A stretch of 64,000 nucleotides of DNA from positions 124,001 to 188,000 of the forward strand of contig NZ_JAQZAL010000009.1 in the NCBI RefSeq assembly GCF_028737205.1, given 5' to 3'. A program made the translations under genes and the position numbers. This document shows, piece after piece, positions 7,967 through 16,247 of the stretch (positions within the stretch are counted from its first letter, which is position 1; each line of letters opens with the position of its first letter). The notes beneath the pieces are model-generated. The model did no database searches. It was not told where the DNA came from and saw only the letters and a program-made list of their open reading frames with translations. The DNA comes from Actinomycetospora lutea. Its GTDB lineage: Bacteria > Actinomycetota > Actinomycetes > Mycobacteriales > Pseudonocardiaceae.

Positions 7967-10321
7967 ATGCCGAACGATCGTCGTGTCCTGCCCGAGCCCA
8001 CCGTGCGGCAGGACGTGGTGACGGCGCTGGGCGTCGACGAGCAGCAGGGCGCGTTCGAGCCGGTGCGCCCGACGGCCGCCCCCGACGGTGCCCCGAACGT
8101 CGTCCTCGTGGTGCTCGACGACCTCGGCTTCGGCAGCTCCAGCGCCTTCGGGGGCCCCTGCCGGATGCCCACCGCCGAACGCCTGGCCGCCGACGGCCTG
8201 CGCTACACCCGGTTCCACGTCACCGCGCTGTGCTCGCCGACCCGCCAGTCGCTGATGACCGGCCGCAACCACCACTCCGTCGGCATGGGCGCCACCACCG
8301 AGATGGCGACCTCGGCGCCCGGCTACACCGGCTTCCGCCCGCGCAGCGCGGCGACACTGGCCCGGACACTGCAGGGCAACGGCTACAGCACCGCCGCGTT
8401 CGGCAAGTGGCACCAGACCCCGCCGGCCGAGATCAGCCCCGTCGGCCCGTTCGACCGGTGGCCGACCGGCGAGGGGTTCGACCACTTCTACGGCTTCATG
8501 GCCTGCGAGATGAACCACTGGTACCCGCTGCTCTACGAGGGCACGACGCCCGTCGAGCCGACCCGGCTGCCCGAGGAGGGCTACCACCTCTCCGAGGACC
8601 TGGTGGACCGCGCCGTCGACTGGGTGCACACCCAGCGCACGATGACCCCCGACCGCCCGTTCTTCACCTACCTCGCCTTCGGCGCCTCGCACGCCCCGCT
8701 GCACGTCACCCCGGAGTGGCGCGAGCGCTACCGCGGCGAGTTCGACGACGGCTGGGACCGCCTGCGCGAGAAGACGCTCGCGCAGCAGAAGGCCCTGGGG
8801 GTGGTGCCCGGGCACACCGAGCTCTCGCCGTGGCCGGACGGCGTGCCGCACTGGGACGACCTCGACGACGACCGGCGCCGTCTCGGGGCGCGCTTCATGG
8901 AGACGTTCGCGGGGTTCACCGAGCACGCCGACGCCCAGCTCGGGCGCTTCGTGGCCGAGCTGGAGGAGCTCGGCGAGCTGGACAACACGCTGTTCCTCTA
9001 CCTGCTCGGCGACAACGGCGCGTCGGGCGAGGGCGGCATCGAGGGCACGCACGTCGAGCACCGCCTCGGGCACGGCCTCGTCGACGACCCCGCCGACATG
9101 ATCGGCCACCTCGACGAGATCGGCGGGCCGGCGAGCTACCCCATCGCCCCGGTGGGCTGGGCGCTCGCCATGAACACGCCGTACCAGTGGACCAAGCAGG
9201 TCGCCTCCCACTTCGGCGGCACCCGCGACGGGCTCGTCGTGCACTGGCCGCGCGCCATCGAGGACGGCGGCGGGCTGCGCCACCAGTTCCACCACGTCGT
9301 CGACGTCCTGCCCACGATCCTCGACTGCGCGGGCATCCCCCAGCCGACCAGCGTCGACGGCGTCGCCCAGCAGCCCGTCGAGGGCACGAGCATGCGCTAC
9401 TCGTTCCTCGACCCGCAGGCCCCGGACCGCCGGCGCACGCAGTACTTCGAGATGTGCGGCAACCGCGGCATCTACCACGAGGGCTGGACGGCGGTGACCC
9501 GTCACGGCATCCCGTGGGAGATGGTGCCGACGCGGCACGGCGCGTTCCGCGAGGACGTCTGGGAGCTCTACGACACCACCGCCGACCCGAGCCAGGCCCA
9601 CGACGTCGCCGCCGATCACCCCGAGGTGCTCGCCCGGCTGCGCGACCTGTTCCTCACCGAAGCCGCGAAGTACCAGGTGTTCCCGCTCGACGACCGGGTC
9701 ACCGAGCGGGAGAACCCGCAGCTCGCGGGCCGGCTCGACCTCGTCGGCGACCGCCGGTCGGTGACCTACCGGGGCTCGACGCGCCGCCTCATCGAGGAGA
9801 CCACCCCGAACGTCAAGAACCGCTCGCACGCGGTGGTCGCGGACATCGAGGCGCCCGGCTCGGGCGGCGAGGGCGTGCTCGTGGCCCAGGGCGGGCGGTT
9901 CGGCGGCTGGGCGCTCTACGTGCTGGGCGGGCGCGCCTGCTACGTCTACAACTTCTTCGGCAAGCGCCGGCACACGGTCCGCGCCGAGCACGCCATGGGC
10001 GCGGGACGCCACGAGGTGCGGATGGACTTCGCCTACGAGGACGACGAGGCCGGCGCCGTCGGCCGGGGCGGCGTGGCGACCCTGCGCGTCGACGGGCTCG
10101 AGGTCGGGGCGGTGCGGGTCGACGAGACGATCCCGTACTACTTCTCCTTCGACGAGACCTTCGACGTCGGGGTCGACCTCGGCACCCCGGTGTCCGACGA
10201 CTACGGCGCGGGCGACAACGCCTTCACCGGCCGCGTGCACACCGTGCGGGTCGACCTCACGGCCACGTCCCCCGCGCAGGACGCCGAGGGGCTGCGGCGC
10301 CGGGTCATGGCCTCACACTGA
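7967..10321 (+). CDS. type I (formylglycine) arylsulfatase
   Basis: 784 residues. It hydrolyses sulfate esters using a formylglycine made from Cys89 in the CSPTR motif (ALCSPTRQSLMTGR region). Metal-binding Asp51-Asp52 (VVLDDLGF), the GKWH box and a GDNGAS motif are all present. The length and the C-terminal beta-rich domain match large cytoplasmic actinobacterial arylsulfatases. No signal peptide is seen, so it may act on imported sulfate esters. An in-frame GTG at 7961 is an alternative start. The gene converges on its own maturation enzyme, with only 1 bp between the two stops. Confidence 0.9.
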   Translation: MPNDRRVLPEPTVRQDVVTALGVDEQQGAFEPVRPTAAPDGAPNVVLVVLDDLGFGSSSAFGGPCRMPTAERLAADGLRYTRFHVTALCSPTRQSLMTGRNHHSVGMGATTEMATSAPGYTGFRPRSAATLARTLQGNGYSTAAFGKWHQTPPAEISPVGPFDRWPTGEGFDHFYGFMACEMNHWYPLLYEGTTPVEPTRLPEEGYHLSEDLVDRAVDWVHTQRTMTPDRPFFTYLAFGASHAPLHVTPEWRERYRGEFDDGWDRLREKTLAQQKALGVVPGHTELSPWPDGVPHWDDLDDDRRRLGARFMETFAGFTEHADAQLGRFVAELEELGELDNTLFLYLLGDNGASGEGGIEGTHVEHRLGHGLVDDPADMIGHLDEIGGPASYPIAPVGWALAMNTPYQWTKQVASHFGGTRDGLVVHWPRAIEDGGGLRHQFHHVVDVLPTILDCAGIPQPTSVDGVAQQPVEGTSMRYSFLDPQAPDRRRTQYFEMCGNRGIYHEGWTAVTRHGIPWEMVPTRHGAFREDVWELYDTTADPSQAHDVAADHPEVLARLRDLFLTEAAKYQVFPLDDRVTERENPQLAGRLDLVGDRRSVTYRGSTRRLIEETTPNVKNRSHAVVADIEAPGSGGEGVLVAQGGRFGGWALYVLGGRACYVYNFFGKRRHTVRAEHAMGAGRHEVRMDFAYEDDEAGAVGRGGVATLRVDGLEVGAVRVDETIPYYFSFDETFDVGVDLGTPVSDDYGAGDNAFTGRVHTVRVDLTATSPAQDAEGLRRRVMASH

Positions 10322-10322
10322 G

Positions 10323-11189
10323 TCAGACCGGGTCCCCGGCCGGCCCGGCGCACCGGAAGCCCAGGTTCCCCGAGCTCGACTCCGGGGTGTTCGAGGTGCG
10401 CGCCGCGACCCGGTAGCGGTTGCAGTAGGAGTCGTGGCACAGGTAGGAGCCGCCGCGCATGACGCGCGCGTCGCCGTCGTCCGGACCGGCCGGGTCCTGC
10501 TCCGGGGACCGGGCGTACCAGTCGGCGGCGAAGCGGTCGGCGCACCACTCCCAGACGTTGCCGACGGTCTGCCAGAGCCCGTACCCGTTGGGCCGGTAGG
10601 TCTTCACCGGCGCCGTGGTGAGGTGGCCGTCCTCGCGGGTGTTGTGGGTCGGGAAGCGGCCCTGCCAGATGTTGAGGCGCCACGTGCGCCCGAGCTCGTC
10701 GCCCCACGGGAACCGCGCGCCCTCGAGCCCGCCGCGGGCGGCGTACTCCCACTCCGCCTCGGTCGGCAGGCGCTTGCCGGCCCAGGCGCAGTACGCGACG
10801 GCGTCGTTCCAGGAGACGTGCACGACGGGGTGGTTGGCCCGGTCGCCGATCGACGACCCGGGGCCCTCGGGCCGCCGCCAGCACGCCCCCCGCACGGACA
10901 GCCACCAGGGAGCGCCCTCGACGCTGGTCAGGACGTCGGCGCGGTCGCCGGTGAACGCCAGGTGGAACACCCCCGACGACCCCCAGCGCTCGGCGTCGGT
11001 GACGAACCCGGTGTCCTTGACGTAGCGCGCGAACGACGCGTTGGTCACCGCGGTGGCGTCCACGGCGAACGTCGACACGCTCACCCGGTGCACGGGGCGC
11101 TCGCCGTCGGCCGGGTCGCCGTCGCCGAGGTGGTCGCCCATCGCGAAGGTCCCGCCGGGGATCACCACCTGGCCGCGCGCGGGCGTCAC
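10323..11189 (-). CDS. formylglycine-generating enzyme (sulfatase-modifying factor)
   Basis: 288 residues. It oxidises the sulfatase motif cysteine to formylglycine using O2 and copper. The fold signature GGTFAMGD, the HPVVHVSWNDAVAYCAWAGKRLPTEAEWEYAARGG block and the C-terminal GGSYLCHDSYCNRYRVAAR region are all present. Cys251 and Cys256, five residues apart, correspond to the two essential cysteines of true FGEs, unlike mere structural relatives. GTG 11189 is the start and overlaps the upstream SGNH gene stop as GTGA, implying translational coupling. Its target is most likely the adjacent CSPTR sulfatase. Confidence 0.93.
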   Translation of the reverse strand: MTPARGQVVIPGGTFAMGDHLGDGDPADGERPVHRVSVSTFAVDATAVTNASFARYVKDTGFVTDAERWGSSGVFHLAFTGDRADVLTSVEGAPWWLSVRGACWRRPEGPGSSIGDRANHPVVHVSWNDAVAYCAWAGKRLPTEAEWEYAARGGLEGARFPWGDELGRTWRLNIWQGRFPTHNTREDGHLTTAPVKTYRPNGYGLWQTVGNVWEWCADRFAADWYARSPEQDPAGPDDGDARVMRGGSYLCHDSYCNRYRVAARTSNTPESSSGNLGFRCAGPAGDPV

Positions 11190-11950
11190 ACCCCCGTCCG
11201 CTCGGGCACGGGCACGGGCACCCACGCGCCGTGCTTGCCGTCCCGGCCGTCGCCCGACGAGTGGCCCCGCAGGCGCCGGCCCACCCACGGGACCACGTGC
11301 TCCCGGTAGTAGCGCAGCTCGCCGCGCGGGGTGCGCGCCGGGTCGCCGCCGTCCGCGACCTCGGGCACCGGGCCCTCCCCCATCGCCGCGAGGATCAGCC
11401 CGGCGGCGCGGCGATGGCCCGCGGGGCCGAGGTGCAGCCGGTCGGGCGACCAGTACCCGGGGCGCCGGATCTCGGCGTCGTGGAACACGTCGACGACGTC
11501 GGTGCCGTACCGGTCGGCGAGCTCGGCGATGCCCGCGGTGAGCACCTCGCCGCGGCGCCGCACGACACCGCCGAGCGGGAGGCGTGCGGACGGGTCGGCC
11601 CCGGAGATGAGCACGACCCGCACCCCGGCGTCGCGGCAGCGCCGCACGGCCCGCTCGGTGAGCGCGACCAGGTCGGCGACCTCGATGCGGCGGCGCAGCA
11701 TGTCGTTGCCGCCCCCGTTGAGGGTCAGCAGCGTCGGGAGCGGGTCGAGCGACAGCGCCGCGTCGAGCTGCTCGGTGACGATCGGCGCGAGCAGGCGGCC
11801 GCGTACGGCCAGGTTGGCGTACCCGATCGGCTCGCCCCGCGTCCGCGCCAGGCCGGCCGCCACGAGGTCGGCCCAGCCGCGGGGGGACCCGTCGGGGAGC
11901 TCGTCGCCCACGCCCTCGGTGAAGCTGTCGCCGATCGCCGCGTAGTGCAC
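11186..11950 (-). CDS. SGNH/GDSL hydrolase
   Basis: 254 residues. The nucleophile block is AIGDSFTEGVGDE (Ser9) and the GGNDM block supplies Gly and Asn. A late DRLHLGPAGHRR segment supplies Asp and His. These are the four SGNH blocks of esterases/acyl hydrolases. No signal peptide is visible, so it is probably cytoplasmic. It lies between the sulfite-exporter-like permease and the FGE gene on the same strand, so it may take part in processing the same sulfated or esterified substrate. That link is inferred from position only. Confidence 0.85.
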   Translation of the reverse strand: MHYAAIGDSFTEGVGDELPDGSPRGWADLVAAGLARTRGEPIGYANLAVRGRLLAPIVTEQLDAALSLDPLPTLLTLNGGGNDMLRRRIEVADLVALTERAVRRCRDAGVRVVLISGADPSARLPLGGVVRRRGEVLTAGIAELADRYGTDVVDVFHDAEIRRPGYWSPDRLHLGPAGHRRAAGLILAAMGEGPVPEVADGGDPARTPRGELRYYREHVVPWVGRRLRGHSSGDGRDGKHGAWVPVPVPERTGV

Positions 11951-11960
11951 GGGACCGTTT

Positions 11961-12773
11961 CTACGTGCCCCGGCGGCGGCGGGCCAGCGCGACGATCTCC
12001 CGCACCGCCATGAGCAGCGCGAACGTGCCGAACACGAGGCCGAGCACCTCGGTGTCGAGGGCGAGCCCGAGCAGGGCGCCGGCGATCACGCCCGGCACCG
12101 AGGCCAGCCCGAGCAGCCAGCCCCACCGCGCGGACGCGGTGCCCTGGCGGACGTGCACCCACGAGCCGACGATCGAGTTGGGGATGAACATCAGCAGCGA
12201 CGTCCCGGCCGCGACGTGCAGCTCCACCCCGAACAGCAGGACCATCGCCGGGACGGCGAGCAGCCCGCCCCCGAGACCCATGGCCCCCGACCACGCCCCG
12301 ATCACCACCCCGACGAGGACGGCGGTCGGCAGGAAGAACCACGGGTCGGCGAGCAGGCCCGGCGACACCAGCGCCTGGGTCAACAGCGGCGCGCCGGCGG
12401 CGTCGATCCCGAACTTGAGCGCGGTGAGCACCAGGATCGCGATGAGCAGCACCCGCAGCACGGTCTCCCGCGTGCGGGCGAGCACCCACGGCCCGAGGAA
12501 CCCGCCGAGCGTCCCGCCGATCATCATCGGGATCCCGGCGCGCAGGTCGATCGCCCCGCCCCCGACGGCGTAGGCGGCGACCCCGGCCACGCACAGGCCG
12601 ATCTGCGCGATCGTGGACGTGCCGTGCACCCGCGCCCGGGTCATCCCGGTGAAGCGGTCCAGCGCCGGGACGTAGAGCACCCCGGCGCCCCCGCCGATCA
12701 GGCCGCCGACGACGCCGCCGGCCGCACCGATGGTCGCGATCCCCGTCGTCGAGCCCCGTTCCCGTGACGCCAC
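11961..12773 (-). CDS. sulfite exporter TauE/SafE family permease
   Basis: 270 residues with about eight membrane spans and the duplicated Gly-rich loop typical of the family (GLIGGGAGVLYVPAL in the first half, GAMGLGGGLLAVPAM in the second). TauE/SafE proteins move sulfite, sulfoacetate or related anions. Start is GTG 12773. It is 10 bp upstream of the SGNH gene and therefore likely heads an operon permease-SGNH-FGE, whose link with the facing sulfatase fits a role in sulfur-compound handling. Confidence 0.85.
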   Translation of the reverse strand: MASRERGSTTGIATIGAAGGVVGGLIGGGAGVLYVPALDRFTGMTRARVHGTSTIAQIGLCVAGVAAYAVGGGAIDLRAGIPMMIGGTLGGFLGPWVLARTRETVLRVLLIAILVLTALKFGIDAAGAPLLTQALVSPGLLADPWFFLPTAVLVGVVIGAWSGAMGLGGGLLAVPAMVLLFGVELHVAAGTSLLMFIPNSIVGSWVHVRQGTASARWGWLLGLASVPGVIAGALLGLALDTEVLGLVFGTFALLMAVREIVALARRRRGT

Positions 12774-12789
12774 GGGGAAGGAATCTGCC

Positions 12790-12889
12790 CTACCCGGTGC
12801 CGTGCAGCCGCTCGGCGTCGACGAACCCCGGCATCTCCGGCTCCCGCTCGACCACCATGTCCGAGATCAGCGCCTGTTTGACGGGCGCC
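12790..12889 (-). other. short coding-like stretch, possible gene remnant
   Basis: On the minus strand about 32 codons (APVKQALISDMVVEREPE, then MPGFVDAERLHGTG and a TAG stop at 12792-12790) have nearly all G/C third positions and natural protein composition. No start codon with useful length lies upstream, because the frame runs into the antisense of the folate gene. It could be the C-terminal remnant of a lost gene. I do not recognise the family. Confidence 0.25.
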
Positions 12890-12911
12890 CCGGAGCGGGC
12901 ATCGCGGCCCG

Positions 12912-13979
12912 GTGAACGACGACGGCTCCACCACCGCGGCCGCCGCCCCCGTCGCCCTCGCCGGCTGCCCCAAGCGCATGGTCTTCGGGCCCTGCGGCGG
13001 GGTGCGCCACGACGGCGCGTGCGAGCTCGACGCGACGATCCCCTGCCCCTGGGCCGACGATCTCGACCCGGCCCGGGTGCCCCCGTGGCCCGGCCCGGCG
13101 GTCGGGGTCCGCGCGGCGACCACGCCCGCGGGCCTGCTCCTCCGCTCCCGCGAGGCCCCGGTGGTGCTCACCGACCTCAGCGTGCCGTCCTTCGACCTCG
13201 CGGCCCTGCGGACGGCCGCGCAGATCGTCGCCCCGGTGTCGGACGCCGTCCTCTCCGGCGACATCCACCACCAGCCGACCTTCCCCCCGACGTTCGTCGC
13301 GGCGGAGCTGCTGTCGGTCGGCGCGCACCCGTGGATGACCCTGACGTGCCGCGACCGCAACCGCGTGGTGCTCGAGCAGGAGCTCGCCGGCCTCGCCGCG
13401 CTCGGCGTGGAGGGGGTCCTCTGCGTCACCGGCGACATCCGCGGCCCCGACGTGCGGCCCGGCGTCACGCAGGTCTTCGACCTCGACGCGACCCGCCTCG
13501 TCCACCTCGCCGCGACCTCCGGGCTCGCCGCGACGGTGGCGATCACCCCGTCGGCGCCGCCGCGGGAGGCCAGGAGGCGGGTGCTCGTCGAGAAGCAGCG
13601 CGCCGGTGCCTCGCTGGCGGTGTCCAACCACGTCGCCGCGCCCGGCGAGCTCGACGACTTCCTGCGCGACGCCCGCGCCCACGGCGCCGACCTGCCCGTC
13701 CTCGGCGCGGTGGCGGTGTTCACCGACGAGCCCGCCGCCGAGTCGCTGCTCGCGTTCCCGGGGCTGGCGATGGACCCCGTGCGGGTCGCCGCCGTCCTCG
13801 ACTCCCCCGACCCGGTCGCGGCCGGCATCGACGCCGCCGTCGAGGAGGCCGAGGCGCTGCTCGCGGTGCCCGGCGTCGTCGGGGTCAACCTGTCCGGGCG
13901 GGCCTCCTCGGCCGGTCACGTCGAGGCCGCCGAGGTGCAGGCCGAGATCGCCCGGCGCATCCGGAAGGTGACACGGTGA
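12912..13979 (+). CDS. methylenetetrahydrofolate reductase-like protein with N-terminal Cys-rich MTHFR_C motif
   Basis: 355 residues. The N-terminus carries CPKRMVFGPCGGVRHDGACE, the signature of the 'MTHFR C-terminal' domain, followed by a TIM-barrel region resembling methylenetetrahydrofolate reductase (PWMTLTCRDRN, GVLCVTGDIRGPDVRPG, then ASLAVSNHV). In most relatives the Cys motif follows the reductase domain, so the order here is permuted. Predicted role: reduction or oxidation of C1-tetrahydrofolate, possibly with an iron-sulfur or zinc partner at the Cys motif. The start is GTG 12912. It is translationally coupled (GTGA) to the following methyltransferase. Confidence 0.7.
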   Translation: MNDDGSTTAAAAPVALAGCPKRMVFGPCGGVRHDGACELDATIPCPWADDLDPARVPPWPGPAVGVRAATTPAGLLLRSREAPVVLTDLSVPSFDLAALRTAAQIVAPVSDAVLSGDIHHQPTFPPTFVAAELLSVGAHPWMTLTCRDRNRVVLEQELAGLAALGVEGVLCVTGDIRGPDVRPGVTQVFDLDATRLVHLAATSGLAATVAITPSAPPREARRRVLVEKQRAGASLAVSNHVAAPGELDDFLRDARAHGADLPVLGAVAVFTDEPAAESLLAFPGLAMDPVRVAAVLDSPDPVAAGIDAAVEEAEALLAVPGVVGVNLSGRASSAGHVEAAEVQAEIARRIRKVTR

Positions 13980-14752
13980 GCGAGACCGGCACGACGCCGA
14001 TGGAGGCCGAGTTCGACACGGTCGCCGCGTGGACCGAGCAGGCGATCGGCGAGCTCGGGCAGGCGCACGCCATCCCCGCCGCGTGCCGCGGCAGCGGGTC
14101 GCCGCCCGAGCTGGCCTGGCTCGCGGAGGGCCTCGGCCTCGAGGGCGACGACCCGTTCCTCGACGCGGGCGCGGGCCTCGGCGGGCCCGCCGCCTGGCTG
14201 ACCGGCTACCTCCACGACCGCTGGCGCGGCACCGCGCTGCTCGCCGAGCCGATGACCCACGCCGCGGCGGCGGCCCGGCGCCTGTTCGACCTGCCCAGCG
14301 TGGCCGCCTGGTCGCAGGACCTCCCCCTGCCCGACCGGTCCGTGGCCGCCGCCTGGCTGCTCGGGGTGCTGTGCACGACGCCGGACAAGCGCGACGTGCT
14401 CACCGAGCTGCACCGCGTCCTGCGACCGGGCGGGCGTCTCGGTCTCCTGGTGCTCGTGGCCGACCGCGAGCTCACCGAGAGCCCGGAGGGCAACGACTTC
14501 CCGACCCGCGCCTCGCTGCGCGCCGACCTCGAGGCGACCGGCTTCACCATCGACGACCAGGTCGACGGGGCCGAACTGCCCGGCGCGCCGGAGGACTGGG
14601 TCGCCCGGGCGGACGCCGTCGACGCGGTGGTGCGCCGCGACCACGGCGACCACCCGCAGTGGCAGCAGGCCCACGCCCAGGAGGAGGTCCTGGGCCGGGT
14701 GATGGAGCGCGGCGACGTGGTGACGGTGCTGCTGCACGCCACCGCGCGGTGA
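13976..14752 (+). CDS. class I SAM-dependent methyltransferase
   Basis: 258 residues. Rossmann-type methyltransferase with motif I DPFLDAGAGLGGPAAWL near residue 60 and the post-motif LHRVLRPGGRLGLLVLV typical of the Methyltransf_11/25 group. The acceptor is unknown. The GTG start overlaps the folate gene stop by 4 bp, so the two products are made in a fixed ratio. A shared job in C1 metabolism is likely but not proven. Confidence 0.8.
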   Translation: MSETGTTPMEAEFDTVAAWTEQAIGELGQAHAIPAACRGSGSPPELAWLAEGLGLEGDDPFLDAGAGLGGPAAWLTGYLHDRWRGTALLAEPMTHAAAAARRLFDLPSVAAWSQDLPLPDRSVAAAWLLGVLCTTPDKRDVLTELHRVLRPGGRLGLLVLVADRELTESPEGNDFPTRASLRADLEATGFTIDDQVDGAELPGAPEDWVARADAVDAVVRRDHGDHPQWQQAHAQEEVLGRVMERGDVVTVLLHATAR

Positions 14753-14842
14753 CGGGGTTTCTGCACGTGGCGAACCGATCTTGACCGGCGGCGCCCGTCC
14801 TCACGACGATGACGGGCGCCGACGCCGTCGAAGGAGCCCCGG

Positions 14843-15166
14843 ATGATCCTGATCAACATCGTGATGCCCATCCGTCCCGAGAAGATGGACGACTGGCTGG
14901 CGCTCGCCGACTCCTACGCGAAGGACGTCAACGCCGAGGAGGGCTGCCTGTTCTTCAAGTTCTCGCGCAGCCTGACCGACGAGAACGAGTTCGTCTGCAT
15001 CGAGGGCTTCCGGGACGCCGACGCCGGTGCGACCCACGTGGCGCAGCCGTACGTCAAGAACTTCTTCGACCGCGCCCCCGACCTCGTCTCGGCCCAGCCG
15101 CAGATCCTCTACATCGACACGCCGCACGACGGCTTCGGCCCGATGGGCGAGATCCAGCCGCGCTGA
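14843..15166 (+). CDS. antibiotic biosynthesis monooxygenase (ABM) domain protein
   Basis: 107 residues with a single ABM-type ferredoxin-like fold (ILINIVMPIRPEKMDDWLAL, later NEFVCIEGFRDADAGATHVAQPYVKNFF). Such proteins are cofactor-free oxygenases, haem-degrading enzymes or simple quinone/aldehyde-modifying proteins. A GGAG ribosome binding site precedes the ATG. It is 90 bp after the methyltransferase gene. No biosynthetic cluster is nearby, so a role in general detoxification is as likely as antibiotic synthesis. Confidence 0.75.
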   Translation: MILINIVMPIRPEKMDDWLALADSYAKDVNAEEGCLFFKFSRSLTDENEFVCIEGFRDADAGATHVAQPYVKNFFDRAPDLVSAQPQILYIDTPHDGFGPMGEIQPR

Positions 15167-15259
15167 CCCACGTACCCGCCACCCCGGTGGCGCGTACGGC
15201 CGCGCGACGCCGGAGCCGGTGACGGCCGCGCGGCACGCCGAGGGGACGCGACCTCCGCG

Positions 15260-15289
15260 TTGAGACGGATCGCGAGCACCTTGTACGCT
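15260..15289 (+). promoter_or_regulatory. putative promoter of first GAF-ANTAR gene
   Basis: TTGAGA (15260-15265), an 18-bp spacer and TACGCT (15284-15289) with a TTG extension just before it. The expected start of transcription is about 75 bp before the ATG. The second ANTAR gene has a similar TTG-TACCGT box. Confidence 0.45.
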
Positions 15290-15369
15290 CAGAACGGGTC
15301 AAACAGACGCCCTCCTGGTCGGCCCTCGTGCTCGGCCGTCGGCGTCGGATCCCGCGAAGGGCGCTGCCC

Positions 15370-16140
15370 ATGACCTCGCACGGCCTGCACGTCCGGGAGA
15401 ACGACCTGCTCGTGGCGCTGCGCGCGGCCTCGCGCGACCTGATCACCCGCCGCAGCATCCGTGACCGGCCGACCCTGCTCGCGCAGCTGGTCGTGTGCGC
15501 CGTGGACCTCGTGCCGGCGGCCGTCGGCGGCGGCATCTCGCGGACGTCGGACCGCGACGTCCGGACGAGCCACGCCACCACCGCCGCCATCGACGAGCTC
15601 GACCTGCTGCAGAGCCGACTCGGCGAGGGTCCGTGCCTCGAGGCCGCCGACCGGCCGCCGGAGAACGGCGTCATGCTCGCCCGCGACCTCGGCGGGGACG
15701 ACGCGCAGCGGTGGCCGCACTTCGCGCCCCGGGCGGTCCAGGCCGGCTTCCGGTCCGTGCTCTCGGTGTCGCTCTCGGGCCCGAAGGACGGGACCCGCGC
15801 CGCGCTCAACCTGTACGCCGCCGCGGCCGATGCGTTCGACGCCTCCGCCGTCGTCACCGCGGGTCTCTTCGCCGGCCAGGCCGCCGCGCTGCTCTACGGC
15901 GCCGACCACGTCCACGACCTCGGCGTCGCGCTCGAGAGCCGGGACGTCATCGGCCAGGCGAAGGGCATCCTCATGGAGCGCTTCGCCGTCGACGGCGCCG
16001 AGGCCTTCGCGATGCTCGTCCGGTCCTCGCAGGACACGAACATGAAGCTGAACGACGTCGCCCGCTGGCTCGTCGACGAGACCGAGCGACGGTGGTTGCC
16101 GACGGACACCCCGCGAACGTCGACACGACCGCTCGGGTAG
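15370..16140 (+). CDS. GAF and ANTAR domain RNA-binding regulator (copy 1)
   Basis: 256 residues. An N-terminal GAF sensor domain (about 30-175: GGGISRT, SRLGEGPCLEA, WPHFAPRAVQAGFRSVLSV) is joined to a C-terminal ANTAR domain (about 185-245: LESRDVIGQAKGILMERF, then AEAFAMLVRSSQDTNMKLNDVA). ANTAR domains bind paired hairpins in mRNA leaders and prevent termination. GAF-ANTAR proteins are abundant in actinobacteria and need no phosphorylation receiver. Copy 2 follows at once, which indicates a tandem duplication. Confidence 0.9.
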   Translation: MTSHGLHVRENDLLVALRAASRDLITRRSIRDRPTLLAQLVVCAVDLVPAAVGGGISRTSDRDVRTSHATTAAIDELDLLQSRLGEGPCLEAADRPPENGVMLARDLGGDDAQRWPHFAPRAVQAGFRSVLSVSLSGPKDGTRAALNLYAAAADAFDASAVVTAGLFAGQAAALLYGADHVHDLGVALESRDVIGQAKGILMERFAVDGAEAFAMLVRSSQDTNMKLNDVARWLVDETERRWLPTDTPRTSTRPLG

Positions 16141-16165
16141 ACACGCCGCGCAGAGGTTGTACCGT
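16138..16165 (+). promoter_or_regulatory. putative promoter of second GAF-ANTAR gene
   Basis: TAGACA (16138-16143) reuses the TAG stop codon of copy 1 as part of the -35 element. It is followed by a 16-bp spacer and TACCGT (16160-16165), preceded by TTG as in the first promoter. The spacer is short, so the call is tentative. Confidence 0.35.
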
Positions 16166-16247
16166 CGGCGAGAGGCCGACACCACGGCCCGCCCGCGACC
16201 GGGGTCGGCGACGGCCCGGTCGACCTGCCGACCCCGAGGACGCGGTC

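Noticed and set aside
6965-10240. 1091-codon minus-strand frame covering LysR and sulfatase
   Set aside because: Only the LysR part (6965-7888) resembles a protein. The rest is antisense to the sulfatase, a common result of extreme GC bias.
8230-10416. 728-codon frame inside the sulfatase gene
   Set aside because: Arg/Pro/Ala-rich composition with no family features, while the sulfatase frame has all motifs.
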